Assembly: GCA_022578965.1 (NCBI GenBank)
Contig: MU400520.1
Span: 186,001 to 250,000 of the forward strand
Source of the DNA: Xylaria sp. FL1777
Lineage: Eukaryota; Ascomycota; Sordariomycetes; Xylariales; Xylariaceae
Direction: 5' to 3'
Length of the DNA stretch: 64,000 nt
Made by a program: the position numbers and the translations under genes. Positions 26,409-37,069 of this stretch are shown here, piece after piece; positions within the stretch are counted from its first letter, which is position 1, and each line of letters begins with the position of its first letter. Under the pieces are notes generated by a model. The model was not told where the DNA came from. It did no database searches and saw only the letters and a list, made by a program, of their open reading frames with translations.

Positions 26409-27329
26409 GACAAAAGATAGCGGGATTAAAACGTAAAAGTTGTTTTGAGGATGATGGAATAATGATTTGTTTTTGGGTAGTGAAGTAGTGAGCTAGCTGC
26501 TTGTGGGATGGTAAGATTGCTAAAAGAAAGAGATGGAGATGAATTGGATTCCAGTGGGGAGAAGTTGTTTATTTAAAGTAGTGGTGGTGCTAGGTTGCCC
26601 AGGTAACTAAAGATCTACGGATCCACTCGGGAAGTCCTAGCTTCCCTGCTGCAAGCATAATATAAAACAAGTGTGACAGCCTGTGGCTCACCTGCGGCTA
26701 GAGCTGTGGCTTGCTGGTCTGTCAGAGGTGTGGCTTGCCTGCGGCTGGAGCTGTGGCTGCGCTCCGTTGGAGTGTTAGGTACGTACCCCAGGGAAGGGGG
26801 CACTTGGTGGTCTGTGCATATCCCATTGTCCCATTCAGGGTGTGGTGAATGATTCTATACTGATAGAAGTAATATAGATTCCTAGGCGCAGTGCGCACAT
26901 ATAGCCGTTGAGCTCTGTTTCCGGCATCGTAGGCAAATGGCCGTGTGGTAGGGTGTTATAGTTGCTGATAATTACACACCTCTTGTCCTTCAGGACTAGC
27001 ATCATTAGCTCAATTGAATGATTGGTCGTTTACAGTTCCAGAATTGGTAGGTCTGGGCTGCCGTTTTTAGTAGGCCAAACCTTATCACAGGAACTCTATG
27101 TGAAATTTTCCGAGTGAAAAGTCTGACCTAACAGTGGAGAGGACTTCGCTGGAATACTTGGGGTCAATACGCAAATGGTTGGAGCTATGGCTTATTACTT
27201 AAATATTACTCGACGGATTGAAAAAGTTGACAGAAAAAGGTAGTGGGTCTTACCGAATAAGGCCGATTGTGAAGGTATTTTGAAACTAATGTGGGCGTCA
27301 TCAAAATCATGACACACTATTACACAAAG

Positions 27330-27352
27330 ATTGCTCGATTCGATCGAGCAAT
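27330..27352. repeat. Perfect 10-bp inverted repeat with 3-base loop
   Basis: ATTGCTCGAT (27330-27339), a 3-base spacer, then ATCGAGCAAT (27343-27352). The arms are perfect. This could be a dyad protein-binding site or a hairpin. Confidence 0.6.
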
Positions 27353-28412
27353 GGTTTTCCTAAGTCTGGTCCGGATCAACCAAAGCCCCAAGATTAATCT
27401 AAGGCACAGCTCGGGCCTCCAACTGGGGCTCGGGGTTTGCGTTTTGGGTGCACTAGATAGATAGTTCAGAGCAGGATAGAAATGGAGACGTTCCACATCT
27501 GATATGGTGGCTGCGGATTCCGTTTAGTGATTGTTTTGGCCGTTCTGTTTGAAGGGTAAGAATACACGCACGCGTGAGTATACAGTATACTCGTTCTACC
27601 CAGTTCCTAGAGGGAGGATTATATACCGGGAGTCCAAATATGCCAACTGCTCCTTAATATATGAATCTCACTCTTTTCTTGCTTATGGGAAAGTTGGGCG
27701 ATTTGCGGGGCGGTGTCCTTATCTATAGTGTTAGTCGAAGTGAAGTCTGTCGGTGAGCTCCGACCCCTACTAGGTTTATCTGAAGTAACCTACCTAAAGA
27801 GTGCAAGTAGTATAGATAGATGGCATGTGGAAGTATACTACTTATCTAAATAGGGACGGGAGTGTTTATCTCTAGTACTTTGCAGGTAACCTGTACGTTG
27901 CGAAATACGGTAACTATGGCGAAGACAGGCGAACCGCTTTTAGACGTTGATAGATAAAAAGACCCATCTCCTGAACCAGGTGACGGCTACACAATGCCGG
28001 AATGGCCAATGGAGGGACGAGGATAACAAGCAGTTGGAATTTGCAGGGTCCGCCCTAGCTTCGCGCTAACTCTTGCCGATGCGATGATAAGTACGGAGTA
28101 TACCACATACAACGTCGCAGATGCTGTATACAGTACCGTACTAATACCGGCTCCAGATTTCGGCAGACCTCAGCGACCTCAGCCCAAATCTGTACATGGC
28201 TGTTGTGCTATGTCATGTAAGGCTTGTCTTAGACCTTCTTCTTATCTTGTGTACCGTCTCATTCTCGACAACTTCTAGTGAAAATCCGTTCTAGCCCCCT
28301 CCGATCGACCCTCCGACCCTCTGTGCCGGGAACACTAGCTGAGAAACTCTCCCCTACCGTGACTCGCTGGCCACCGTATCATTGCTTGGGTTCTCTCTGC
28401 GTCTCCCTCCTT

Positions 28413-28812
28413 TTATCTTGCCTCCATCCCCGGGTCCAGCCCTTACCCATCATCTACTACCCATCCAACCCATCCAACCCTCGCCTCGTTGCCCCATTCG
28501 CGGATTTACCGGTTACTCGTCCCCACAGATTCAGTCCGTAGCCGTAGTGTCTTTTGCAATGTATGCGTAGCGTAAGCCAATTCTCATCATGGCTGTGTCA
28601 GATAAACCCGAGCCTTTAAGTGTTCCCTCCCCAAACCGGATCTCTTTGTTTCCCCCGTTGCTTATCTTCTCTGTGCTGTTTCCTTTGTGGTGTTCTCCCC
28701 TACTATCTCTTTATCACCCACCAAGCTTACAACAATACTTTCTCTTTCTCTCATTGTCTGGGTGTCTTATCCCCCCTTATGATAAGCCGGTCACTTGAAG
28801 CTATCCTTATCG
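28413..28812 (+). promoter_or_regulatory. Cluster of GATA-factor sites in the allantoinase promoter
   Basis: Six HGATAR-type words on either strand precede the start codon at 28896: TTATCT at 28413, AGATAA at 28600, TTATCT at 28662, CTTATCC at 28766, TGATAAG at 28780 and CTTATCG at 28806. Fungal nitrogen catabolite genes are controlled by GATA factors of the AreA/NIT2 type, and such genes usually carry paired sites. The assignment to AreA is inference from the gene function plus site density. Confidence 0.55.
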
Positions 28813-28895
28813 GACCCCTCCTCTGCTCGCGTCTGCCGGCTCCGTTCGTTTCTGGAAAGGTTTCCGTGTTAAATTGCGTATTGTGTGCTTTGTAA

Positions 28896-30552
28896 ATGTC
28901 CGTCCCGGCCATGTCCAGTCCAGAACCACTCACCGTCCTCGTTTCGACGAGGGCGGTACTGACACTGCCAGATGATAGCCTGCTGCTTACGCCGGCTTCC
29001 ATTTCCATTTCTCCTGCTTCGGGAAAGATAGTAGCTGTAGTAGCTACTGTTCTACCGAAGACATCGTTTCCTTCTGATACCAAATATGTCAACTATGGTT
29101 CGAAGCTCTTGATTCCCGGTTTGGTTGATGCCCATGTTCATCTCAATGAGCCTGGCCGTACGGAATGGGAGGGGTTCAACACTGGCACGCGAGCAGCGGC
29201 ATCAGGAGGTGTGACCACAGTGGTTGACATGCCCTTGAATGCCATCCCGCCTACCACTACCTTGGCAGGTTTCAAGGAAAAGCTGGCGGCAAGTCGGGGC
29301 CAATGTTGGGTTGACGTGGGTTTCTATGGAGGGGTCATTCCTGGAAATGCAGACGAGCTACTACCGTTAGTGGAAGCTGGTGTTCGTGGTTTCAAAGGGT
29401 TCCTGATCGAGTCTGGTGTAAGTGCCACCGCGTATTGATAATACTGGACATGCTAATGAACAATCCTCGTAGGTGGACGAGTTTCCTGCCATATCGTCAG
29501 CAGACATTGAACTGGCTATGAACACATTGAACGGCACACCAACTACCCTCATGTTCCACGCGGAGATGATTCCACCAATCGCCGATTCTGTTGGTGATGC
29601 TGTTCAAATCTCACAGCCACCACTAGCACCAAAGGGTACCTTAAAAGAATACCAGACGTTCCTAGAATCCCGTCCACCATCGTTCGAGACCTATGCGATT
29701 GAGGAGATCATCTCCCTTGCCCATCTTGCCACTAACCTTCACCTCCACATCGTCCACTTGTCGGCAACCCAGGCTATACCGATTCTCAAGGAGGCACGCA
29801 GCAGGGGAGTGAACATCACCGCCGAGACGTGCTTCCACTATCTAGGATTGGCCGCTGAAGGGGTCGAGGACGGTGACTGCCGATACAAGTGCTGCCCTCC
29901 AATTCGGGAGCAATTGAACCAGGATGGGCTATGGGAGGAACTACAGGCAGAAGACTCATGCATCAAGACTGTCGTGTCTGATCATTCCCCTTGCACTCCC
30001 GAGCTTAAGCTTCTGCCACCCCACTTACAGACGACGAGCACCCGTCCGAGCATGCATCACTCCGACTCTGGCATCGACATGCGTGCCGACCTGGATCTCA
30101 CCCCAAAGCTTCCCAGAGTTTCTGGAGAAGGCGATTTCTTCGCCGCGTGGGGTGGTATATCGTCTGTCGGTCTGGGCCTACCCATTCTCCATTCATCAGC
30201 CAAGAAGCGAGCAGCGGCTGGCTCCAAATCAACGCCCAGCATCGTAGACATCGTGCGACTGTGCTCGCAAGCGACCGCCAAACAAGTTGGACTGTCACAC
30301 CGCAAGGGCGCCCTCAAGGTCGGCATGGATGCTGACATCTGCGTGTTTGATGACACTGAGGAATGGATACTGCAATCAGGCGGCATGCATTGGAAGAACC
30401 GCTGCTCGCCGTGGGAGGGCCATCACTTCACAGGCCGGGTTAAAGAAACCTGGCTGAGAGGTCAGAAGGTGTTCGAGCATGGCGGCGCAAATGCCGGTTT
30501 CATCGGCATGATGCCTATCGGCGAAGCGATTGTCGAGAAACGAATCGCCTAA
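28896..30552 (+). CDS. Allantoinase
   Basis: Predicted allantoinase (EC 3.5.2.5), hydrolysing allantoin to allantoate in purine degradation, cytosolic. Two exons (28896-29417, 29473-30552) give 533 aa; the 55-base intron is phase 0. It belongs to the cyclic amidohydrolase fold with a two-metal centre: GLVDAHVHLNEPGRTEWEGF supplies metal ligands H80 and H82, K167 in RGFKGF is the likely carboxylated lysine, H203 lies in FHAEM, another His in HIVHLS, and the Asp in VSDHSPCTPELK. The SGGVTTVVDMPLNA and AAWGGISS segments favour allantoinase over dihydropyrimidinase. Between SDHSPC and GDFFAAWGG there is an extra loop of roughly 35 residues rich in Ser/His/Asp, which may be a fungal insertion. A second ATG five codons downstream (28911) is a possible alternative start. 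The GATA sites upstream fit nitrogen regulation. No other purine-pathway gene is in the window. Confidence 0.94.
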
Positions 30553-31936
30553 TCCATTCGACCCCTTAAAGTATTAGATTAAGATTAGAAAGTCGGAGGA
30601 GGACATTTGAGTTATAATAGCGATGTTGAGGGGAAGTGTGTTTATGACAGGGGATGGACTGGACTGGGTGGTACGGTGGGGGAGGCTTTGGGGAAGCAAT
30701 GAGGAGAAGAAGCTACTACCAAAGCTCCCCCTGGAATGATGTGATACCAAATGCATGAGCGTGCATCTTATGGCGTAATGATTACGAGACAAATATCTTA
30801 ATATAGACTGTTCTTTAATTCTTCCCAACGGTACCTACTAGTCTACTATGTGTGATGCTTGCATTTGCATCATGGTGTCGAGTACTGCTGTAGCAGGCAT
30901 GTTCAACTAATTGGCCCTAAATAGCTCTTTTTATACCCAAGTACCTAGGTACATATAACTTGACCAAATGAGTCAATCAAGTCATGAGGGTACGACTTGA
31001 TGAGGAGCTATATGAATTGAAAGTCTCCCAGCCAAGCAATGATGTCTTCAAAATATATATATCCAATCAGCGTCAATGGCTGACGATAAATTGGTGATGA
31101 TCGTGATAAAATAAAAACTACAGCTCTAGCGCTTTCAACAGACCGATCGGGTTGCACTAGCACATCCCAACGCGCGACCTACGCATAGGAACCTCTTTTA
31201 CTGCTCCTCGAACCACTCGCAGCGACTTGAATTGAATCTTAAAAAAAAATAAAAATTTACTAGCAAGACAGGTGCTCTTTTAATATGATGCTCGATCACA
31301 GGAACACAGCCCAAGCTGACTCGTGCGGCCGAGACTTAGATATTGATAGGCACCTACCTAAGTAAGTATTCTCCAAAGCTGCTGATTTGGCTTAGCGCTT
31401 TTAGAAATACTGCTATGACGCCATATGACTAAATCTCCCTTTCAAAGAACACTACTCCTACAACACCATATGTATATGATTCGCAAGAGATGCGATGAGA
31501 AAAAAAAATGGGAAGATTTAGTCGCTAATAACAAAACTGCATAGTCAAAGATGAAGAGGATTTAGCTAGTCTAGCAAATTGGAGAATTAGCCAGCTCAAG
31601 GGATGATGCAGCTGTTCGGACGTGAGCATTTCCATAGCCGCAATCAATACTCGGACGATCACATAACATAAGCGCGGTATCCTACACAGAACTGTATCCC
31701 GGGGCTTTCATTGAAGTTTTTTTTTTATTCATGAACTATTTATATCAAATAAATTCCTAACACAAGAGCGACTATTAAATTGCAGCGACCACGAAAGTCG
31801 GCGCGAGAAGTCCATGTAGAGCCCACGCGGCGAGGAGAACAGGCCCGTCGTGTATCAGCAGCGCAATACCGGGCGCTATAGACGGGGCGATGGGAAGGTA
31901 GGATACAGAGCTTCAAGGCTTAGCTGGAAGACTTAA

Positions 31937-32248
31937 GCCAACAACATCATCGGCTCCCTACTAGACATAGCCGGAATTGGACGCCGCGTATGTGGGTGGG
32001 GGAAATGTGTCCGCTCGGGGTTGGTGGAGCGCAAGAGGCCGGGTTTCCTGCTCAACACGGATATCCCGTGGTTGATGATCGAGAAGAACTCACGCTTCGA
32101 ATTAGCTCACAATTCTCTTTTGGGTCTCTATTGTCTTCCAAAGTACGATGACTTGGAGCATCCCGTCTTTCTGCATTTGACTGCCCTGGCGAATAGGATC
32201 CGCGATGAGAGGTTTATCCTTTGTGTGAGCGGTTTAGCTAAAAAGTAA
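31937..32248 (+). pseudogene. Isolated coding-like open frame, possible gene remnant
   Basis: About 103 codons stay open after an upstream TAA, with no ATG in the first half. The translation has protein-like composition (for example GFLLNTDIPWLMIEKNSRFE and LPKYDDLEHPVFLHLTALA) and the local GC content is higher than the AT-rich flanks. I recognise no family and see no convincing introns. It is either a decayed gene fragment or one exon of a gene whose other exons I could not find. Confidence 0.25.
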
Positions 32249-33309
32249 CGACCTATTGATATAGTACCTCGCCCTCGGCTTTTTCATAGAGTAAAGACAT
32301 TGCTTAAATTAAGGCTACTGTCACAAACGTGTCCTGTGTACCGCGACTGAGAAAAAGAGCACGTCAAGAGTAATATACCGGATCGACCACTAAAAGAACA
32401 ATGAATTATGATCAAATTAAAACAGCATTCTGGAATCAGATGCCCTAGGCTGATGTTAGGGCAGAGTGATTACGTAGTAATGTTGTTATCCTGGGTTACT
32501 GGTTATATACTCGTTGAATGCTTGGAGATACTGTATTGTTCGCTATCGCACGGGGCTCGGGCGTCTTGATTAAAAAATCGGCTTTTAATCTTACTGCAGG
32601 ATCAGCGTTACTAACTTGAAGATTAAGGAAAAAATTCCGAGGAGGTTCACGAAGACAAGTTTATTTCCCAGTATTATTATCTAACACTTCTAGGATCTAT
32701 CATGACCGGATACACCCCATGCATTTGACTGCCTTAGACATAACTGTAAATCATCTGCTCTATTGAAAATGCAGTGCGTGACAGGTGAGATGTATTGGAA
32801 GTGCAGAGCGGAAACCACAGGTTACGGGCATGATAGCACTGTAACTTATATTGACCGAAATAGCAAGGAAAATGCAAATGACAGCTAGGAGACCAAGGCA
32901 CCGTCAGCAGCACGTGTGCAAACGATGATGATGGGGAAACCTAACTAAAGTCAATGGGAACAAAGTGGGTGGGTGCAGAAACGGGGAACTTGGGTACACC
33001 CTCTTCAATGGCAAGCCATTCTTCTCGTTTCTCTGCAAACTTCTCTACTACTCCCATTCAGCCTCGTTTCTGAGCAGCTGTGGCCACAGTTTACTCCATC
33101 CATACCAGCTTATGTATGTAGGTACCTAAGGCATAGCCTCCATTCCCTTCTCACCTTCCCATTGTTTCACCCTCTTCCCATTCACAACTTTTCCCCCATA
33201 ACCAAAATTTCTTAATTGTTTGTGGTGGCCCATGCTCGTGGTTATATACCACATGTTCCTCTACTCTTCTGTTCCCTTCTTCGCGAGGTAACAACTTCCT
33301 CCCAACCCT

Positions 33310-33340
33310 CACACACACACACACGCGCGCGCGCGCACAC
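33310..33340. repeat. (CA)n(GC)n compound microsatellite
   Basis: Alternating CA units run into alternating GC units and back to AC, about 31 bases of alternating purine/pyrimidine sequence. It lies in the leader or promoter of the RING gene, about 320 bases before its ATG. Such tracts favour Z-DNA and change length readily. Confidence 0.85.
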
Positions 33341-33655
33341 TCACATCTTCATTTCTCCCTCATTTCCACCTTCCTCTCAACCATCAAGGTCTCAACCAAC
33401 TTCTTCTTACTCATCAACTACGATTGTCTAGTAACGAGTCTGAAGATCTATCTCAATCTTTAGTCGGTATCAATCAAGCTCTGCATCACGGAGCCTTTTC
33501 TCACTCTCCCGCTGGCTCTCGCGGTCTTACCAGATCACCATTTGCACGGATCTATACCAAAAACAAACTGGGGTAAGTAATCGGCCTTCACGGACAATAA
33601 CCTTGCGTAGGCAGTCATCTCACAAACTTCTAGTTCTCTTGTATTAAAAGCCACA

Positions 33656-34617
33656 ATGCCTTTAACTAGCAATCAAGCTACAAACACCGCTGCTGAGATT
33701 GTTGTTGAGACCAACAATCTCCACCAGGTCCTTCAACATTTTAACAGTTCCGGTGAACTCAACAACAAGAGGACAACTCGGCTTTCAGTCGAGTGTCAAA
33801 TTTGCGTGTGCAAGAATTTGGCTCTCACGAACCCGCAATTCGATCAGCAGAGTGACGATTCGCACGAAGTATACATCGTCCTGTCGCACTGTGGCCATGC
33901 ATTCGGGTTTTCCTGTTTACTACGTGTGGGTAGTCACGATCCCCTTCCATTCTGGCTATAGCACCAGAACAAATAGAAGCTGACCAAATACCACAGTGGA
34001 TCAGAATCCAGGAACATATCGAGCCGAAGTGCCCGTCATGCCGCACGCCCATGTATTGCGATAAGGAGCACCTCCCATACGGAGTATTCGGCTCCACGAA
34101 TAGTGACGCGAAGAAACAACGTCTGGATATTACGAGAATCCGCGCCTTGCTCCAGGAGGGAGAACACCTACAGAGAGGGAACGCCCAGCCTCCCAACATC
34201 CAAAGACCCTCACCTAACGGCCACAACTTGGCCGGAAATCATGAAGCTTTCGAAAGATTTGGCCTAGGACACCACATGAGACTACTTGAACAAATTGAAC
34301 GCAATCGTCACTTGGGAGAGGAACAAGTCTCACGGGCTAGGCGTATTGATTATGAGGGAGACGAACGAATTGATATTCTTCTGGCATCTTGGCGGCGAGA
34401 GCGAGACCGGATCGCTCAAGAAATGCAACGCCGCGATCGCGAGAGAGACGCTCGGCTTAATGCCTTTTTGGTATCCTGGAGGCAAGAGCAACGCCGGAAC
34501 CTAGAAGAACTAGAGCGTCGCAACCGTGAGAGAGACGCGCGGCTTAACGCGTTTTATGAATCCCAGGAGGGAGGGAGACGCCCATCCCAGAATGGGGGTA
34601 TCTGTAATGTCATGTGA
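33656..34617 (+). CDS. RING-like zinc-finger protein with tandem charged helical repeats
   Basis: Two exons (33656-33925, 33997-34617) encode 296 aa. Splicing joins LSHCGHAFGFSCLLR to WIRIQEHIEPKCPSCRTPM and so completes a RING-like motif: C47-x2-C50, then C79-x-H81, C87, and C102-x2-C105. The canonical cysteine two or three residues after the histidine is absent; the CGHxFGxxC arrangement is a variant I know from fungal RING-like proteins. RING proteins usually act as E3 ubiquitin ligases, which is inferred here. The C-terminal half is highly charged and helical and carries a 29-residue unit (DARLNAFLVSWRQEQRR and variants) repeated two and a half times. It has no signal peptide or membrane segment. 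The start is the first ATG after a probable leader intron. The neighbours are unrelated. Confidence 0.75.
34360..34570 (+). repeat. 87-bp in-frame tandem repeat
   Basis: Units begin at 34360, 34447 and 34534 (Asp codon of DERID, DARLN, DARLN). The period is exactly 87 bases or 29 residues; the third unit is partial. The second and third unit starts are the most alike, so the array has grown by duplication. Confidence 0.8.
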
Positions 34618-35351
34618 TACACAGGAAAATGGGACTCCTCGCCAGCACCCCGAGATCGCGACGATATGCAGAGCGTCACTATGCCTACCTAGGTATATAT
34701 GAGCACACGCCTGAATTAAATCGTTCGATGTCTACTATTGAGGCACCCTAATTCGGTTAACTGGTACAAATAATGAGTGGGGTTATGGAATACAGAATCA
34801 CATGTTTGTGGAATTTGGCTGATCAGAAGGCGGAATGCAGAAAATCAAAAGGCCTATATCATGTATATAGCAACCACTAGTTTTGCTGCATGGGAGTCTA
34901 TAATGATGCAAACGATTCGTATCATTATATATTACCAGCCATACGATTCTGAGATAATGAGTAATAATTTGTTGTACACAATTGTTAAATGATCTGTGAA
35001 ACTGTGATAGCTTGTGTTTCAGTGATAGACTCTGTTGAAATCCCGCGAGTGCTTACTCGCTTTTCAGACTCTCCTGTCACAATGTGGTACTAGGTATGAA
35101 ATTCCTCACTACCTATAGTCACAATGGCCGAAAGTGTTTGCTACTTGCAGTTTCAATGGTGAAAAATTTTCACCTCTAGTCTACCACAGTATATGAAGTG
35201 ACTTCCTTGCCTAGTTTAGTTGCGACATTTTTAAATCGGTTATTAAAAGAATTATATGCGAGGAGGGAGGAAACAGAGCAGTTATCAAAGAGCTAGCAGC
35301 GATGGCTCGATTACCTAGTATTCTGTTCGAGTCCTAATTAAGCAGCTACTC
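34618..35351. other. Convergent intergenic region
   Basis: This lies between the 3' ends of the RING-like gene and the GH27 gene. It is AT-rich and no gene or RNA is recognised. Confidence 0.6.
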
Positions 35352-37069
35352 CTAGCTGACGACTCCTATTCGATCAAAATCTGGTGCCCAACCAGTCCCT
35401 GCGCCTGATATCTTAATAGTGTTCGTACCCCCAGTGTTGAAGCCAGATAGCTGTACACTATAACCTGCGTAGATATCCTTATCCCAATTGTAGCCGCTCA
35501 GAGGAAAGCTGACTGTTTGTGCCGGCCCTCCATTCACACTGATGGATGCGAGACGTTCGTTGTTGCCCGAGCCAAGGTATCCAACTTCGCAATTGATATA
35601 GTCAAACTTGACAGTCTGGGTTGCTTGCGAGGTACGTATATTTGACAGAACCACGTTGCCATTTGCAGAGCCCCCAAGATTACCGACTTTAGTAGATGAG
35701 GTGCAGCCGGTGCAGGATTGAATGTTGGCGCCAGATGCCAATGTGCCACTGGATACAGACACATAGCTGTACTGTGGTCCCGACTGTGTTGCCCGCTGAA
35801 CATTAGAAAGACGAAGCGCGACAGAGCCATGAGCATTGACATCCTTGGAATAACTGCTGACATTCTTGACAGTCGCGGAGGTCCAAAGATCTTTGACGTC
35901 GGCGGACTTGATTCCCAGCTTGGAAAATTGCAGACTCAAAGTCCGGTGCACGTTGCTGAGGTCTACCACAAGAACAGCAATGTCACCATTGGCGAGGTCC
36001 CCAGCCCACAGGTCCCGATCCGCAGTCCGGCGTTGGACAAGCTGGATCGGTTTGACGGCTGTGTCTTGGTTGATAGCAATGAGCGCTTGATTTTGGAGCA
36101 CGGCAACGAGTTCATTTGACAGAGCAGAGACCTTTGTCGAGATCATAAGTGCGGACTTTAACATGGCCCAGAACGCAAAATGAGTAGCTTGCTCATCAAA
36201 GGTCATTCCACTGTTTCCAACTTCGAGCAGATCGGCATCTGCGATGTTGCCAGGTCCGATAATTCCCGATTTAGCTATGTGAACAGCTTGGTTGTAGATA
36301 CGATAGACGTTTGCCCACCCACTAGCAATGTCATCTGATAGCCGGAATGATGTCGAGAGGCCTTTGGTCCATTGAGAGGGCCCTTCAAGACCGCTGGATG
36401 TGGAATACGGCACCCCCCATTGGCAAATCAGCATACCCGTAATGCCAACCTGTTGGAGCTCCTTCCACATAGTCGTGTAGCGTGTCACGAAATCGGTCCT
36501 CGACGCCTTGGGGGCATTCTGGGATGACTGGGGTCCATCAGCATAACAATTATCATCTATAACTCTAGTCAGCTGCCTCAGTCCGATAAAAACAAGAAGA
36601 ATATTATACACTTGATGTATTCGGCATTCAGTCCTTTAAATAGGATGGCATCGGCAGCTTCGTTGCCAAGAGAGCCTGCAACAGGACTAGGCACCTGAGT
36701 ATCGCACATTCGGGTTCCAGCATCCGAATACATGGCCCATTTCATTCCCTTTGATCTTGCAAGGTTGCTGAGAGGCAACAATCCATTTGGAAACCTATCC
36801 GAATCGATTTTCAGTGCCCCGGTCGTGGCGTTTCGTTGTCCATCTCTCGAAGCCCAGCCGCAGTCGACCTGGAAGAACTTGTAGCCAGCGTCGACAAATC
36901 CTCGATCTGTTAAGGAATTGATGGCTTCAGTGATCATGGCATCGTTGGGGCTACACGCCATTTGGTTGTAGGAATTCCACCCCATTACTGGCGTTGACTG
37001 AAACCCTTGAGCCACTGCCAGAAAGGCACTCCCGGCGAGGGCAACGAAGGTACAGTTAGAGATGCGCAT
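35352..37069 (-). CDS. Secreted GH27 alpha-galactosidase with C-terminal carbohydrate-binding module
   Basis: Predicted alpha-galactosidase (EC 3.2.1.22) releasing terminal alpha-galactose from galacto-oligosaccharides or galactomannan. Two exons (37069-36610, 36556-35352) give 554 aa. The signal peptide is ISNCTFVALAGSAFLAVAQG. GH27 motifs are STPVMGWNSYN at residues 26-35, FFQVDCGW, MKWAMYSDAG, and KYDNCYADG, which is restored by the 53-base intron and contains the likely nucleophile D155. The acid/base region reads DADLLEVGNSGMT. After the catalytic barrel and a beta domain, residues about 416-554 form a CBM35-like module (YSYVSVSSG, VKFDYINCEVGYLG, a closing DFDRIGV). This two-part layout resembles the fungal AglD-type enzymes. 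No other galactan gene is nearby. The family is certain; the exact substrate is not. Confidence 0.92.

Larger units (their letters stand above)
26409..28895. other. Intergenic region upstream of allantoinase
   Basis: No gene is supported between the coiled-coil gene and allantoinase, which are divergent. It contains a 10-bp-arm palindrome at 27330-27352 and, from 28280 on, a pyrimidine-rich leader-like sequence carrying several GATA-factor sites. Confidence 0.6.
30553..33655. other. Intergenic region with an isolated open frame and microsatellite
   Basis: This is mostly AT-rich sequence with A and T runs (about 31230, 31500, 31715). It includes one isolated open frame (31937-32248) and, near its right end, a CT-rich leader with a CA/GC microsatellite. 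A likely 5'-UTR intron of the RING gene lies at 33573-33633, with a GTAAGT donor and CTAG acceptor. Confidence 0.55.

Noticed and set aside
35310..35340. T-loop-like word GTTCGAGTCC
   Set aside because: The flanking bases do not form a 5-bp T-stem and no upstream D or anticodon arm fits.
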